Assembly (NCBI RefSeq): GCF_000222605.1
Contig: NZ_AFWF01000031.1
Coordinates: 25,717 to 89,716, forward strand
Length of the DNA stretch: 64,000 nt
Direction: 5' to 3'
DNA from: Vibrio ichthyoenteri ATCC 700023
GTDB lineage: Bacteria > Pseudomonadota > Gammaproteobacteria > Enterobacterales > Vibrionaceae
The position numbers were made by a program, and so were the translations under genes. The notes under the pieces are model-generated. The model worked only from the letters and a program-made list of their open reading frames with translations. It ran no database searches and was not told where the DNA came from. This document shows positions 1-9,880 of the stretch, piece by piece (the stretch's first letter is position 1; the number at the start of each line of letters is the position of its first letter).

Positions 1-1970
1 TTTAGGTCTGGGAATACGAATACAGTTGCTTTACCCGCTACTGGAGAGTTTGGTGCTTTAGAAGCAGCAACGTTTTCCATGATAGCAGCGTCGTACTGTA
101 GAGGACCGTCGATGATTAGATCAGGACGTTTCTCTTGAGCTAGTTTGGTTGCTTCACGTACTTTATCAACGTCTGCACCCTTACCAGATTCACCAGTAGA
201 GTAAGAGATCATTGCTACGCGTGGTTCGATACCAAATGCCGCTGCAGAGTCAGCAGATTGGATAGCGATTTCAGCAAGCTGTTCAGCAGTTGGATCTGGG
301 TTGATCGCACAGTCACCGTAAACCAATACTTGGTCAGGTAGTAGCATGAAGAACACAGAAGATACGATAGACGCATCTGGCGCTGTTTTGATGATTTGGA
401 ACGGAGGAACGATAGTGTTTGCAGTGGTATGAACCGCACCAGAAACTAGACCGTCAACTTCGTTGTTCTCAAGCATCATTGTGCCTAGGAATACTGAATC
501 TTGTAGCTTCTCACGAGCAACAACTTCAGTCATGCCTTTCGCGCCACGTAGCTCAACTAGACGAGCAACATAGTTTTCACGAACTGCATCTGAATCGATG
601 ATTGTTACGCCAGCACCTAGTTCAACGCCTTGTTGCGCAGCAACGCGACGGATTTCTTCAGGGTTACCTAGCAGCACACATTCTGCGATACCGCGCTCAG
701 CACAGATTGCAGCAGCTTTCACTGTACGTGGCTCGTCACCTTCAGGAAGAACGATACGCTTACCTGCTTTACGAGCGAACTCAGTAAGTTGGTAACGGAA
801 TGCTGGTGGGCTTAGACGACGAGACTTTTGCGTGCCTTCAGTCATAGACTCAATCAAGTTGCCGTCGATGTGACCTGCAACGTGATCGTTGATGAACTCG
901 ATACGCTCTTTATCGTCTGCTGGAACTTCAATGCTGAAGCTTTGTAGGTTCAGCGAAGTCTGCCAAGTGTTACCTTGTGCTTTGAAGATCGGCAGGCCAG
1001 TATCGAATGCAGGCTTACATAGACCTTCAATTTCTTGAGGGATGTCGTAACCGCCAGTCAATAGGATTGCGCCGATTTCTACGCCGTTCATTGCTGCTAG
1101 TGCCGCTGCAACGATAACGTCAGGACGGTCAGCAGAAGTAACAAGTAGAGAACCTGGTTTAAAGTGCTCAATCATGTTTGGTAGTGAACGTGCACAGAAC
1201 GTGATGCTCTTGATGCGACGAGTGTTGATATCACCAGCGTTGATGATGTCAGCATTCAGGTGTTGAGCCATATCGATCGCGCGAGTTGCGATTAGATCGA
1301 TTGACCAAGGCACACAACCAAGTACACGAATTGGAGAAGTGTTGAAGATCTCCATCACTTTCATTTGGTTGGTTTGTGCGCTGTCTGCATCGTCAAACAT
1401 TTCTGATAGATCTGGACGAGTACGGCCAGCTTCATCAACAGGTGCGTTTAGCTTGTTGATGATAACGCCAGAGATGTTTTTGTTCTTAGTACCGCCGAAG
1501 TTAGAACATGCTACTTCGATACGCTCTTTAAGTTGCGCAGGGTTATCAAGACCAGGAGTTGCAACCAATACGATTTCAGCACCAAGTGTTGCCGCGATTT
1601 CTGCGTTCACTTGGTTAGCGAATGGATGCTTACGAGTTGGTACTAGACCTTCGATTAATGTTACGTCCGCATCTTTGTTGATTTGGTTGTAACGTTCTAC
1701 GATAGTTTCTAGTAGCTCGTCCATGTTGTCGTTACCGATTAGGCTTTCAGCAACAGACATTTGCATTGGAGTGCCGATCTGCATATCGCTGTTTGCGCCA
1801 ACGATAGTAGAAGTTAGATCAGGCTGATCGCCGCCAGAACGTGGCTGAGCGATAGGCTTATAGAAAGAAACTTTAACGCCCTTGCGCTCCATAGTGCGAA
1901 GAACACCCATGCTAACACTAGTAAGACCAACACCAGCGCTAGTAGGGATAAGCATAATAGTACGAGACAT
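1..1970 (-). CDS. pta: Phosphate acetyltransferase, 3' end outside window
   Basis: Converts acetyl-CoA plus phosphate to acetyl phosphate in the cytoplasm; with acetate kinase it forms the acetate overflow and ATP-generating route. The reading frame is open from the ATG at 1968-1970 to the left edge, giving 656 visible residues. It starts [20 protein letters not shown], the P-loop-like N-terminal domain of long (about 700 aa) Pta proteins. A DRTGG-like middle region follows, then the PTA_PTB catalytic domain ([26 protein letters not shown]). The last visible residues, ATVFVFPDL, lie about 60 residues before the usual C-terminus. It lies downstream of ackA on the same strand, separated by 135 bp with two hairpins, so it may depend on read-through or on its own promoter. 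Confidence 0.95.
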   Translation of the reverse strand, partial: MSRTIMLIPTSAGVGLTSVSMGVLRTMERKGVKVSFYKPIAQPRSGGDQPDLTSTIVGANSDMQIGTPMQMSVAESLIGNDNMDELLETIVERYNQINKDADVTLIEGLVPTRKHPFANQVNAEIAATLGAEIVLVATPGLDNPAQLKERIEVACSNFGGTKNKNISGVIINKLNAPVDEAGRTRPDLSEMFDDADSAQTNQMKVMEIFNTSPIRVLGCVPWSIDLIATRAIDMAQHLNADIINAGDINTRRIKSITFCARSLPNMIEHFKPGSLLVTSADRPDVIVAAALAAMNGVEIGAILLTGGYDIPQEIEGLCKPAFDTGLPIFKAQGNTWQTSLNLQSFSIEVPADDKERIEFINDHVAGHIDGNLIESMTEGTQKSRRLSPPAFRYQLTEFARKAGKRIVLPEGDEPRTVKAAAICAERGIAECVLLGNPEEIRRVAAQQGVELGAGVTIIDSDAVRENYVARLVELRGAKGMTEVVAREKLQDSVFLGTMMLENNEVDGLVSGAVHTTANTIVPPFQIIKTAPDASIVSSVFFMLLPDQVLVYGDCAINPDPTAEQLAEIAIQSADSAAAFGIEPRVAMISYSTGESGKGADVDKVREATKLAQEKRPDLIIDGPLQYDAAIMENVAASKAPNSPVAGKATVFVFPDL

Positions 1971-2012
1971 CGACTAATTACCTTACATTATTGGATTAAA
2001 AGCTCAATTACG

Positions 2013-2036
2013 TATTCCATGAAATCTCATGGAATA
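2013..2036 (-). other. Perfect hairpin in the pta leader
   Basis: TATTCCATGA and TCATGGAATA form a perfect 10-bp stem with a 4-nt loop, about 45 nt upstream of the pta start. No T-run follows on the minus strand, so it is not a typical terminator. It could be an mRNA-stability or processing element in the ackA-pta transcript. Confidence 0.45.
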
Positions 2037-2065
2037 GGAGTTGAGCCCCTAAATTTCTATTTATA

Positions 2066-2098
2066 GAAAAAACTGGCCAGCCCGAAGGCTAGCCAGTT
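2066..2098 (-). terminator. Terminator-like hairpin between ackA and pta
   Basis: On the minus strand AACTGGCTAGCC and GGCTGGCCAGTT pair with one mismatch around a TTCG loop, followed by a run of six T. It starts 8 nt after the ackA stop codon. It probably ends part of the ackA transcript before pta. Confidence 0.75.
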
Positions 2099-2105
2099 GA
2101 GTCAA

Positions 2106-3302
2106 TTACAGACCTGCTAGACGTGCAGTGTCTTCAGCGATAACTAGCTCTTCGTTAGTAGAGATAACCATTGCTGGGATGCGGCTGTTTGCAGTAGTGA
2201 TAGTACCTTCACCACCGAAACGTGCTTTAAGGTTTGCTTCGCTGTCTACTTCGATACCGAAGATAGCTAGACGGTTAAGAACCATTTCACGGATTGGGCC
2301 AGAGTTCTCGCCGATACCGCCAGTGAAAGTGATTGCGTCTAGACGACCTTCTAGAGAAGCAGTGTAACCCGCTACGTATTTAGCTAGACGGTGACAGAAC
2401 ACGTCCATTGCGCGAGTTGCTTCTTCTTTCTCACCGTAGTTGTCTTCAACGAAACGACAGTCTGAAGTCACTTCAGTTAGACCTTGTAGGCCAGACTCTT
2501 TAGTTAGCATGTTGTTGATTTGCTCAACAGAGTAACCTAGTGCGTCGTGTAGGTGGAAGATGATCGCAGGGTCGATATCGCCACAACGAGTACCCATTAC
2601 TAGACCTTCAAGAGGAGTTAGACCCATAGAAGTATCTACAGATTGACCGTTCTTGATTGCACATACAGATGCGCCGTTACCTAGGTGACAGTTGATGATG
2701 TTAACTTCTTCAACTGGCTTGTTTAGTAGGCCTGCAACTTCACGAGTGATGAATAGGTGTGAAGTACCGTGCATGCCGTAACGACGGATACCGTGCTCTT
2801 TGTATAGGTTGTATGGAAGAGCGTATAGGTAAGACTCTTCAGGCATAGTTTGGTGGAACGCAGTGTCGAATACAGCAACGTTTTGTAGCTCAGGGAAGTT
2901 GTGTTTAGCAGCTTCGATACCGATAAGGTGAGCAGGGTTGTGAAGAGGTGCAAAAGTTGCAGCGTCTTGGATGCCCTTAAGAACTTGATCACAAATAAGT
3001 GCTGATTGAGTGAACTGCTCGCCACCGTGAACGATACGGTGACCGATCGCGCCTAGGTTAGCTTTAAGCTCTGGCTTAGAAGCAAGAATAGTTTCTACCA
3101 TGAAAGATAGTGCTTCTTCGTGTGCTGCGCCTGCGCCTAGTTGAGCTTCGTGCTTGCCATCAAGTTTCCACTTCATACGAGCTTCTGGAAGACCTAGACA
3201 CTCAGCAAGACCTGTTAGGTGCTCAGCACCAGTCTCTGCATCAACAATTGCAAACTTAAGAGAAGAACTACCGCAGTTTAAAACTAAAACTAGCTTTGAC
3301 AT
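2106..3302 (-). CDS. ackA: Acetate kinase
   Basis: Cytoplasmic ATP:acetate phosphotransferase; it makes ATP from acetyl phosphate during overflow or fermentative growth, paired with Pta. At 398 aa it is full length (about 400 in E. coli). The N-terminal phosphate-binding signature [13 protein letters not shown] is at residues 5-17. HRIVHGGE (R89) matches the substrate-binding arginine region. GMHGTSH near residue 178 holds the catalytic histidine, and [10 protein letters not shown] and [10 protein letters not shown] are the other ASKHA-fold signatures. It is first in an ackA-pta unit and divergent from yfbV, with 362 bp between them. Confidence 0.97.
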   Translation of the reverse strand: MSKLVLVLNCGSSSLKFAIVDAETGAEHLTGLAECLGLPEARMKWKLDGKHEAQLGAGAAHEEALSFMVETILASKPELKANLGAIGHRIVHGGEQFTQSALICDQVLKGIQDAATFAPLHNPAHLIGIEAAKHNFPELQNVAVFDTAFHQTMPEESYLYALPYNLYKEHGIRRYGMHGTSHLFITREVAGLLNKPVEEVNIINCHLGNGASVCAIKNGQSVDTSMGLTPLEGLVMGTRCGDIDPAIIFHLHDALGYSVEQINNMLTKESGLQGLTEVTSDCRFVEDNYGEKEEATRAMDVFCHRLAKYVAGYTASLEGRLDAITFTGGIGENSGPIREMVLNRLAIFGIEVDSEANLKARFGGEGTITTANSRIPAMVISTNEELVIAEDTARLAGL

Positions 3303-3664
3303 GTATGACTACCTGTTAATCGTCTGATAAAAATCAGTTAGGATGAAATTTAACCACAAGAATAGTCGAGTCTAGTATAACTGCGTACCATTCTTGCTTA
3401 AAAAGCGCTTAAATCCATGTATAAAAAGAGGTCGCTTTACCATGAAAGCAACTTGTGCAATCCTTGCAGATATCTCTCAACGTTGCCTAAATTGTAAATA
3501 AGAGCAACAATGAGATTGAGGGCATGCCAAGGATAGCGATAATAGACAAATATAACAAAAAAAATTTGAAAGAATATTAACTTTCGTCAATTTTTTACGC
3601 GTTTAGTTGAAAGTTTCAACTTATTTTGAAGTTAAGTGCCTTGTACCGGAAGTGAGAGAGTAAT
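3303..3664. other. ackA/yfbV divergent intergenic region
   Basis: A 362-bp gap that must hold the promoters of ackA (minus) and yfbV (plus). No convincing coding frame is visible. It includes an AT-rich stretch at 3540-3630, a symmetric CTGATAAAAATCAG at 3324-3337 only 22 nt before ackA, and an imperfect inverted repeat at about 3459-3535 described separately. I could not assign a specific regulator. Confidence 0.5.
3459..3535. repeat. Imperfect long inverted repeat
   Basis: The left arm (from ATCCTTGCAG to CAACGTTGC) pairs loosely with the right arm (GCAACAATGAGATTGAG to CCAAGGAT). The ends match well and the centre has bulges. It could fold as a roughly 75-nt stem-loop inside the ackA/yfbV gap. 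Function unknown; it could be an untranslated leader or a small RNA. Confidence 0.3.
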
Positions 3665-4117
3665 ATGAATAATAAAGTCGGTCTCGTTCACAGCTTACGT
3701 GATGGTCAAAAGTACATGGATACTTGGCCTGTGCGCAAAGAACTCGCGCCACTGTTTCCAGAGCAGCGCATTATAAAGGCAACACGTTTTGGTATGAAGG
3801 TAATGCCAGCCGTTGCAGCGATTAGTGTACTTACGCAAATGGTCTTTACCAATCACCAAGCACTACCGCAAGCAGTGATCGTGGCTCTGTTCGCGATCAG
3901 TATGCCGATTCAAGGCATGTGGTGGTTAGGCAATCGTGCCAATACGCAATTGCCGCCTTCATTGGCTGGGTGGTATCGTGAGTTGCACCAAAAAATTATT
4001 GAAAGTGGTTATGCTCTAGAACCACTTAAAGCGAAGCCTCGTTATAAAGAGTTGGCTCGCATTCTAAATCGCGCGTTTCGTCATTTAGATAAAACGTCAC
4101 TTGAGCGTTGGTTCTAA
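3665..4117 (+). CDS. yfbV: YfbV family (UPF0208) inner-membrane protein
   Basis: A 150-aa protein close to E. coli YfbV (151 aa), whose gene is also divergent from ackA. Two hydrophobic helices are visible, at about residues 43-62 ([18 protein letters not shown]) and 69-86 ([20 protein letters not shown]), followed by a charged cytoplasmic tail ([23 protein letters not shown]). The start follows a GAGAGAG ribosome-binding site. Work on E. coli links YfbV to organisation of the Ter macrodomain; nothing in this sequence tests that. Family assignment is firm, function is not. Confidence 0.9.
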   Translation: MNNKVGLVHSLRDGQKYMDTWPVRKELAPLFPEQRIIKATRFGMKVMPAVAAISVLTQMVFTNHQALPQAVIVALFAISMPIQGMWWLGNRANTQLPPSLAGWYRELHQKIIESGYALEPLKAKPRYKELARILNRAFRHLDKTSLERWF

Positions 4118-4259
4118 AAACCGAGCTTTAGAAACACAGCGTTTCGCTTCGTCTCACGTCGAGGGACAAGATCGCTTGGGGATTCGGCAAGGCGGTTGAC
4201 GATATTTAACTAACAAACGATATTCCGATTAGTGGTCATATAGGTCGTTATACGAACAA

Positions 4260-4295
4260 AAAGGGTTGGCATTGCGCCAACCCTTTGTCTTTTTA
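4260..4295. terminator. Bidirectional terminator of yfbV and ald
   Basis: AAAGGGTTGGC and GCCAACCCTTT form a perfect 11-bp stem with a 5-nt loop. TCTTTTT follows on the plus strand and TTTTTG on the minus strand, so it can serve both converging genes. Confidence 0.85.
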
Positions 4296-4349
4296 GTCGT
4301 TAATGTTTATTGGCCAGTGTTTAGCGGCCAACGTTGAGAAGTCTTACAC

Positions 4350-4412
4350 TCTCGACTCTCTGATCTCTTTTCTCGACTCTTTCACCTCTTTTCTCCAAGC
4401 GAAGTGCTCTCA
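4350..4412. repeat. Pyrimidine-rich degenerate 21-bp repeats
   Basis: Three degenerate units begin at 4350, 4371 and 4392 (TCTCGACTCTC, TCTCGACTCTT, TCTCCAAGCGAAG). They share the TCTCGA-TCTC and AAGCG pieces of the better preserved 43-bp repeats at 9733-9880, and abut the 3' end of ald in the same way. Confidence 0.45.
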
Positions 4413-4442
4413 CTTCTATTGCCGCTTCTTGATGCTCTTAAA

Positions 4443-5567
4443 TCAGTTAAACATCTCAATCGCTTTCTCTGGCTCAATGAATTCAAGGTTAAATGCTTCT
4501 GCCACTTCTTTGCAGGTCACTTTTCCGTGGATTACGTTCAAGCCTTCTAAGAAGCCTTTATCTTCGAGCAGTGCTTGGCGATAGCCTTTATTGGCCAGTT
4601 TGACTATATAAGGAAGCGTGGCGTTGTTGAGGGCAAAGGTTGAAGTGCGAGCCACTGCGCCTGGCATGTTGGCGACGCAGTAATGAACCACATCATCGAC
4701 AATATATGTTGGGTCTGCATGGGTCGTTGCATGTGAGGTTTCAAAGCAGCCACCTTGGTCGATGGCGACATCGACAACCGCCGCACCGGGCTTCATTTTT
4801 TTGATATGCGCTTTAGTGACTAATTTGGGAGCGGCGGCGCCGGGGATTAATACCGCACCAATAACAAGATCGGCTGCGACAACGTGTTTTTCGATGGCGT
4901 CTTCAGTCGAATACACCATTTTTGCCCTTCCTTGGAACTCTTCGTCTAATTTGCGAAGCGCATCAATGTTTCGATCGAGAATCGTTACATCGGCACGCAG
5001 GCCGACGGCCATACGAGCAGCGTTGGCACCGACTACACCCCCACCTATTACTACGATTTTGGCTGGTTCCACTCCAGGAACACCGCCAAGTAATAATCCA
5101 CTGCCGCCATGGGATTTTTCCAGAGTTTGGGCGCCTGCTTGTATCGACATGCGTCCTGCGACTTCCGACATTGGTGCAAGTAGTGGCAAGCGACCCATAT
5201 TATCTGTTACAGTCTCATATGCTATACAGACGGCTTTACTCTTGATTAGCTCATCAGTTTGTGGAAAATCTGGGGCTAGGTGTAGATAAGTAAATAATAT
5301 CTGCCCCTCGCGGAGCATTGAACGCTCGGAAGCTTGAGGTTCTTTTACCTTAACAATCATTTCTGCTGTCGAAAAAACGTCAGCAGCAGTAGGAAGAATG
5401 GATGCGCCTACAGCGATGTAATCATCGTCTGAGAATCCGATGCCAGATCCGGCTAGGGTTTCAACAAAAACTTGGTGACCTTGAGACACTAGCTCGCGGA
5501 CGCTGGCTGGAATCATGCCGACGCGATATTCGTGGTTCTTGATTTCCTTTGGTACGCCAATGATCAT
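4443..5567 (-). CDS. ald: Alanine dehydrogenase
   Basis: NAD-dependent oxidative deamination of L-alanine to pyruvate and ammonium. Its 374 aa match the usual length. It shows the AlaDh/PNT N-terminal domain (GVPKEIKNHEYRVGMIP), the pyruvate-binding and catalytic residues K75 (VKEPQ) and H96 (LHLAP), a Rossmann NAD fold at 171-185 (IVVIGGGVVGANAAR) and D270 in DVAIDQGGCFETS. The start follows AGGAGTC. It is divergent from lrp, and Lrp/AldR-type regulators commonly control neighbouring ald genes, so Lrp control is likely but inferred. Confidence 0.96.
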   Translation of the reverse strand: MIIGVPKEIKNHEYRVGMIPASVRELVSQGHQVFVETLAGSGIGFSDDDYIAVGASILPTAADVFSTAEMIVKVKEPQASERSMLREGQILFTYLHLAPDFPQTDELIKSKAVCIAYETVTDNMGRLPLLAPMSEVAGRMSIQAGAQTLEKSHGGSGLLLGGVPGVEPAKIVVIGGGVVGANAARMAVGLRADVTILDRNIDALRKLDEEFQGRAKMVYSTEDAIEKHVVAADLVIGAVLIPGAAAPKLVTKAHIKKMKPGAAVVDVAIDQGGCFETSHATTHADPTYIVDDVVHYCVANMPGAVARTSTFALNNATLPYIVKLANKGYRQALLEDKGFLEGLNVIHGKVTCKEVAEAFNLEFIEPEKAIEMFN

Positions 5568-5643
5568 CCTGACTCCTCATTTTTTTTTGGTTGTAATAAC
5601 TGTGTGTAGGGTAGTATTGTCGAATTAATATCTAGTATAAGAG

Positions 5644-5660
5644 CAAATGTTTAACATTTG
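5644..5660. promoter_or_regulatory. Palindrome in the ald/lrp gap, possible Lrp operator
   Basis: CAAATGT-TTA-ACATTTG is a perfect 7-bp inverted repeat in the AT-rich 156-bp region between divergent ald and lrp. Lrp proteins often bind AT-rich palindromes at their own promoter; this assignment is inference only. Confidence 0.35.
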
Positions 5661-5723
5661 ATACTAAATATTAAAAAGATGTAGTATATATTTTTGCAAG
5701 GAAGTAATAAGGTGGAATAAAAA

Positions 5724-6218
5724 ATGGCAGACAACAATAAGAAGCCGTCCAAGGATCTAGACCGTATCGATCGCAACATTCTTAATGAATTGCAGAAAGA
5801 TGGTCGAATTTCAAACGTAGAGTTATCAAAGCGTGTGGGCTTGTCACCAACACCATGTTTAGAACGTGTTCGTCGTCTCGAACGCCAAGGATACATCACG
5901 GGTTACACTGCGCTACTTAACCCTCAGTATCTTGATGCGTCTCTATTGGTGTTTGTTGAAATCACGTTAAATCGTGGTGCGCCAGATGTGTTTGAACAGT
6001 TTAATACCGCAGTACAGAAACTGGATGACATTCAAGAGTGCCACCTAGTATCAGGTGATTTTGACTATCTATTAAAAACGCGAGTTGCTGATATGGGTGC
6101 ATATCGTAAGCTGCTTGGCGACACATTACTGCGTTTACCGGGTGTGAATGACACACGTACTTACGTAGTAATGGAAGAAGTAAAACAAACTAACCAACTA
6201 GTGATCAAAACCCGCTAA
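5724..6218 (+). CDS. lrp: Leucine-responsive regulatory protein
   Basis: Global feast/famine transcription factor that senses leucine or alanine. Its 164 aa equal the E. coli length. The N-terminal winged helix-turn-helix (about 12-60) contains LDRIDRNILNELQKDGRISNVELSKRVGLSPTPCLERVRRLE in pieces nearly identical to Lrp. The C-terminal RAM/AsnC ligand domain follows (FVEITLNRG, ECHLVSGDFDYLLKTRV). It is divergent from ald and followed by a terminator at 6405, so it is transcribed apart from ftsK, at least in part. Confidence 0.96.
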   Translation: MADNNKKPSKDLDRIDRNILNELQKDGRISNVELSKRVGLSPTPCLERVRRLERQGYITGYTALLNPQYLDASLLVFVEITLNRGAPDVFEQFNTAVQKLDDIQECHLVSGDFDYLLKTRVADMGAYRKLLGDTLLRLPGVNDTRTYVVMEEVKQTNQLVIKTR

Positions 6219-6404
6219 TTTTGTTTATCAGTGGATAAGGGCCACCCAACAAAGTTTGATTAATAGACGATATGCGTCATTAATTAGTGTCTTTTTTGGT
6301 CAGTGTCCACAATTGTTATGCACGTAGAGTGACAGAGGTGGAATACCTTTCGATATTCTGACGTTAGACAATTGGGTTTTTAGCTTCGATATGGTTAAAT
6401 CTAT

Positions 6405-6439
6405 AGTCCGAGTAGCTTTGCTGCTCGGGCTATTTTTTT
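6405..6439 (+). terminator. Terminator between lrp and ftsK
   Basis: AGTCCGAGTAGC and GCTGCTCGGGCT pair (two G-U pairs) around TTT, followed by ATTTTTTT. It ends 22 nt before the ftsK start, so lrp transcription probably stops here and the ftsK promoter lies within 6219-6404 or relies on read-through. Confidence 0.75.
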
Positions 6440-6460
6440 CCTAATAAAGATAAGTAAGTT

Positions 6461-9400
6461 ATGTTCAAAAAGAACAGCAGTAAAGTCGAAACAATTATAA
6501 AAACCGGGGAAGAGCCTCAGTCTACCCGTTTGTCGGGGCCTGATCGCCTGAAAGAGTGCAGCCTTATTGTCGCTGTACTCGCGTCTATTCTGCTCTATGT
6601 TGCTCTGTTAACCTTTAGCCCTGCCGATCCATCATGGTCACAAACGGCGTGGGGAGGGGATATCGCCAATGCCGGAGGCATGTTAGGTGCATGGTTTGCA
6701 GACACACTGTTTTTCTCCTTTGGATCATTAGCTTACACCATCCCATTATTAATCGTCGTGACGGCTTGGGTGTGCCTACGCAAGCGTGATGAAGATGACC
6801 CTCTTGATTTGATGCTGTGGGGCACGCGTTTTCTTGGCTTTACCATTCTGGTACTTACCAGCTGTGCGCTGGCAGATATCAACTTTGATGATATCTGGTA
6901 TTTCTCTTCAGGTGGTGTGATTGGCGATGTTCTGACGAGTATTGCGCTGCCAACCCTAAATGCTTTGGGCACGACGTTAGTATTGCTGTTCTTGTGGGGA
7001 GCAGGGTTTACGCTGTTAACGGGTATTTCTTGGTTAACTATCGTTGATTGGCTTGGGCATTCAGCGATTAAGGCGTTTACACGTCTATTTAATCGCGTTC
7101 GCGGCGAACAAGATGAAGTCATGGAGCCACAACTAAAGCAAGTTGATGACTTCGATTCTGTACCGGTTAAGCCAAGTGCTCAAGTAGACGTGCAAGAGAG
7201 CCAAGAGCCGCCACGTCGTTACAACATTCATATGCCAGAGGCAGCAATAGCAGCGGCGACGAGCCAAGCAGTCGCTCAAGCGCCTTCTACGCAACAAGAG
7301 AGTGAGTTGGCTCAGCCAGCAACAATAGCGGCTGAAGCGCCGATTGAGACCTACCAGACCATACCTGAGCCTGTTGAAGTGGTTGATGTGCCGCAACAAA
7401 GCGTGTTTAACCAGCAAACGACGCCATACCATGCCAATAACGTTACTGCGGATGAAACCTCGCAAATTGAGCGAACTCGTCAGTTAGGAGCGACGATTGA
7501 GCAATTGGAACAAGACGCGACTCAAGCCGATGATATGGCGGATCAGTTCATCCCGCCTTGGCAGCAAGATGTTGCTATTGCTCCTGAAACGGCGGCGGCT
7601 ATTGCGAGCACTGCGGCTCTGCAGTACGCAGAAAATAATCAAGTGGAAATTAGCCCAGCTACGAGTGAGGTTTTTGACAGTTCTCGATTAGAGAATTCGT
7701 CATTAGGCCAAACGTCATTAGAAGATAGCCCACTGCCAAACGAAGCGCCTTGGCAACAAGTTGAAACCGCAGCCACGCCTGAGATTAATCAAACTCAGTT
7801 GGATGATATTACGCAAAATGTTGAGGTTAGTTCGAGCCACATCGAGCCAACGATTAGTTCATTTGACGTTGCAGAGCCGATTGAAGACGCTCAAGTTTCT
7901 CCGGTCATGTCTATCGATGAATCTGCGATCCCTGAAGCGGAAACCCAAGATCAAGACGTTTCAGCATTCCAGTCTATTGTGGCGGATGCACAAGCAAAAG
8001 TGGTGGCGAAACAAAATCCATTCTTGGTTCAGCAAGATTTGAATTTACCTAAACCAACGGAACCGTTGCCGACATTGGAGCTGCTGTACCATCCGGAAAA
8101 ACGTGAAAACTTTATCGATCGTGAAGCGCTAGAAGGCATTGCTCGTTTGGTTGAGTCCAAATTGGCTGATTATAAAATCCAAGCGACCGTGGTGGATATT
8201 TTCCCTGGTCCCGTGATCACCCGTTTTGAGCTTGATTTAGCCCCGGGTGTCAAAGTAAGCCGTATTTCCAGCCTCTCAATGGATTTAGCTCGTTCGTTGT
8301 CTGCGATGGCGGTGCGTGTGGTTGAAGTGATCCCAGGCAAGCCTTATGTCGGCCTAGAGTTGCCTAATATGAGCCGTCAAACCGTATTCTTCTCTGATGT
8401 GGTAGGTAGCCAAACCTTTATCGATGCAAAATCACCAACCACAGTTGTGCTAGGTCAAGATATTGCCGGTGAAGCGGTTATTGCCGATATAGCTAAAATG
8501 CCACACGTTTTGGTGGCCGGTACGACAGGTTCAGGTAAGTCAGTGGGTGTGAACGTGATGATCTTGAGTATGCTCTACAAAGCATCACCAGAAGATCTAC
8601 GCTTTATCATGATTGACCCGAAAATGCTGGAGCTTTCAATTTACGAAGGTATTCCACATCTACTCTCTGAAGTCGTAACTGATATGAAAGATGCGTCCAA
8701 CGCACTGCGTTGGTGTGTAGGGGAAATGGAACGTCGTTATAAGCTGATGTCGGCACTAGGTGTACGTAATATCAAAGGCTTCAATGACAAGCTGAAAATG
8801 GCGGCTGATGCTGGTCACCCAATCCATGACCCATTGTGGAAACCGGGCGATAGTATGGATGAAGAAGCGCCATTGCTAGAAAAACTGCCTTACATCGTGG
8901 TTGTGGTCGATGAATTTGCCGACCTTATAATGGTCGTGGGTAAGAAAGTTGAAGAACTGATTGCTCGTTTGGCGCAAAAAGCCCGTGCGGCAGGTGTTCA
9001 CTTGATTTTGGCCACTCAGCGTCCTTCGGTGGATGTGATTACTGGTCTGATTAAAGCCAACATACCAACTCGTATTGCCTTTACCGTTTCAACCAAAACG
9101 GACTCGCGCACGATTCTTGATCAAGGTGGCGCGGAATCGTTGTTGGGTATGGGTGACATGCTCTACCTAGCGCCAGGCTCAAGCCATACTGAACGTGTGC
9201 ATGGCGCCTTTGCTTCAGATGATGACGTGCATGCGGTCGTCAACAACTGGAAGGCGCGTGGTAAGCCTAATTACATTGAAGAGATCATTAGCGGCGAGCA
9301 AGGGCCTGAAAGCCTACTGCCGGGTGAATCGATGGAAGCGGATGAAGATACCGATCCATTGTTTGACCAAGTGGTTGAGCACGTAGTGCAGTCTCGTCGT

Positions 9401-9556
9401 GGTTCGGTTTCAGGTGTGCAACGCCGCTTTAAGATAGGTTATAACCGTGCGGCACGTATTGTGGAGCAACTTGAAGCGCAAGGCATCGTGAGTGCTCCAG
9501 GCCACAACGGCAACCGAGAAGTCTTAGCACCAGCGCCAGGGCGTGACATGAACTAG
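6461..9556 (+). CDS. ftsK: DNA translocase FtsK
   Basis: Septal membrane-anchored dsDNA pump that moves chromosome termini and activates XerCD recombination at dif. The N-terminus has four membrane helices (about residues 30-205). A Gln/Ala/Glu-rich low-complexity linker runs from about 220 to 550. The RecA-like motor follows, with Walker [13 protein letters not shown] at about 687-698 and Walker [13 protein letters not shown] near 813. The DNA-reading gamma winged helix (about 967-1031) contains [22 protein letters not shown]. At 1031 aa it is shorter than E. coli FtsK (1329) because of the linker. Vibrio chromosomes often lack lolA directly downstream, as here. Confidence 0.97.
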   Translation: MFKKNSSKVETIIKTGEEPQSTRLSGPDRLKECSLIVAVLASILLYVALLTFSPADPSWSQTAWGGDIANAGGMLGAWFADTLFFSFGSLAYTIPLLIVVTAWVCLRKRDEDDPLDLMLWGTRFLGFTILVLTSCALADINFDDIWYFSSGGVIGDVLTSIALPTLNALGTTLVLLFLWGAGFTLLTGISWLTIVDWLGHSAIKAFTRLFNRVRGEQDEVMEPQLKQVDDFDSVPVKPSAQVDVQESQEPPRRYNIHMPEAAIAAATSQAVAQAPSTQQESELAQPATIAAEAPIETYQTIPEPVEVVDVPQQSVFNQQTTPYHANNVTADETSQIERTRQLGATIEQLEQDATQADDMADQFIPPWQQDVAIAPETAAAIASTAALQYAENNQVEISPATSEVFDSSRLENSSLGQTSLEDSPLPNEAPWQQVETAATPEINQTQLDDITQNVEVSSSHIEPTISSFDVAEPIEDAQVSPVMSIDESAIPEAETQDQDVSAFQSIVADAQAKVVAKQNPFLVQQDLNLPKPTEPLPTLELLYHPEKRENFIDREALEGIARLVESKLADYKIQATVVDIFPGPVITRFELDLAPGVKVSRISSLSMDLARSLSAMAVRVVEVIPGKPYVGLELPNMSRQTVFFSDVVGSQTFIDAKSPTTVVLGQDIAGEAVIADIAKMPHVLVAGTTGSGKSVGVNVMILSMLYKASPEDLRFIMIDPKMLELSIYEGIPHLLSEVVTDMKDASNALRWCVGEMERRYKLMSALGVRNIKGFNDKLKMAADAGHPIHDPLWKPGDSMDEEAPLLEKLPYIVVVVDEFADLIMVVGKKVEELIARLAQKARAAGVHLILATQRPSVDVITGLIKANIPTRIAFTVSTKTDSRTILDQGGAESLLGMGDMLYLAPGSSHTERVHGAFASDDDVHAVVNNWKARGKPNYIEEIISGEQGPESLLPGESMEADEDTDPLFDQVVEHVVQSRRGSVSGVQRRFKIGYNRAARIVEQLEAQGIVSAPGHNGNREVLAPAPGRDMN

Positions 9557-9647
9557 CAAGAAGCCGGCGAAAACCGGCTTCTTAACTATCGTTTGTAAAA
9601 ACGTGGTCGAGAGTTAAAGCCTTCGATAGCAAAAGTCCCGAGAGCAG

Positions 9648-9674
9648 AAGCGCAGGTCATTCCTGCGCTTTTTT
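9648..9674 (+). terminator. Terminator downstream of ftsK
   Basis: AAGCGCAGG-TCATT-CCTGCGCTT, a perfect 9-bp stem, followed by TTTT. A weaker hairpin at 9560-9581 lies closer to the stop codon. Confidence 0.8.
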
Positions 9675-9682
9675 ATAGGTGT

Positions 9683-9710
9683 AAAAAAGGGCTGGCATAT
9701 CGCCAACCCT
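9683..9710 (-). terminator. Terminator downstream of dsbB
   Basis: On the minus strand AGGGTTGGC-GATAT-GCCAGCCCT, with one G-T pair, is followed by six T. The stem sequence is nearly the same as that of the 4260-4295 terminator, and each copy sits next to a CTCGA-type repeat block. Confidence 0.75.
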
Positions 9711-9732
9711 ATCAGTCATAGCAGACCGTTAA

Positions 9733-9880
9733 TCTCGATTCTCGAAGTGCAGCTTTCTTGCTTCTGCTCTTCGCCTCTCGATTCTCAAAGCAAAGCGTTC
9801 TAGCTCTTGCTCTTCGCCTCTCGATTCTCGAAGCGCAGCTTTCTTGCTTTTGCTCTTCGCCTCTCGCTTCTCAACTCTTA
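9733..9880. repeat. 43-bp tandem repeats, three full units plus a partial
   Basis: Units start at 9733, 9776 and 9819, each beginning TCTCGATTCTC and ending GCTCTTCGCC. A partial fourth (TCTCGCTTCTCAACTCTT) starts at 9862. The period is exactly 43 bp. Units 1 and 3 differ at only two positions; unit 2 differs more in the middle. The block is pyrimidine-rich on the plus strand and its last bases enter the dsbB stop region. It has no coding potential that I can defend. Confidence 0.85.

Larger units (their letters stand above)
4118..4442. other. yfbV/ald convergent intergenic region
   Basis: Between two converging genes, with no plausible coding frame. It contains a bidirectional terminator hairpin at 4260-4295, then a pyrimidine-rich stretch with weak 21-bp periodicity (about 4350-4412) directly beside the ald stop codon. 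The same hairpin-plus-CTCGA-repeat arrangement recurs at 9683-9880 beside dsbB. Confidence 0.6.
9557..9877. other. ftsK/dsbB convergent intergenic region
   Basis: No coding frame. It holds, in order: a GC-rich hairpin at 9560-9581 (GAAGCCGG/CCGGCTTC, short T stretch), a plus-strand terminator at 9648-9674, a minus-strand terminator at 9683-9710 and a block of 43-bp tandem repeats from 9733 that runs up to the dsbB stop codon. Confidence 0.7.

Noticed and set aside
3324-3337. CTGATAAAAATCAG as an FNR box for ackA
   Set aside because: It mismatches the outer bases of both half-sites and lies too close to the start codon for a usual FNR position.
9733-9880. CRISPR array
   Set aside because: The 43-bp units are directly adjoining with no unique spacers, and no cas genes are nearby.
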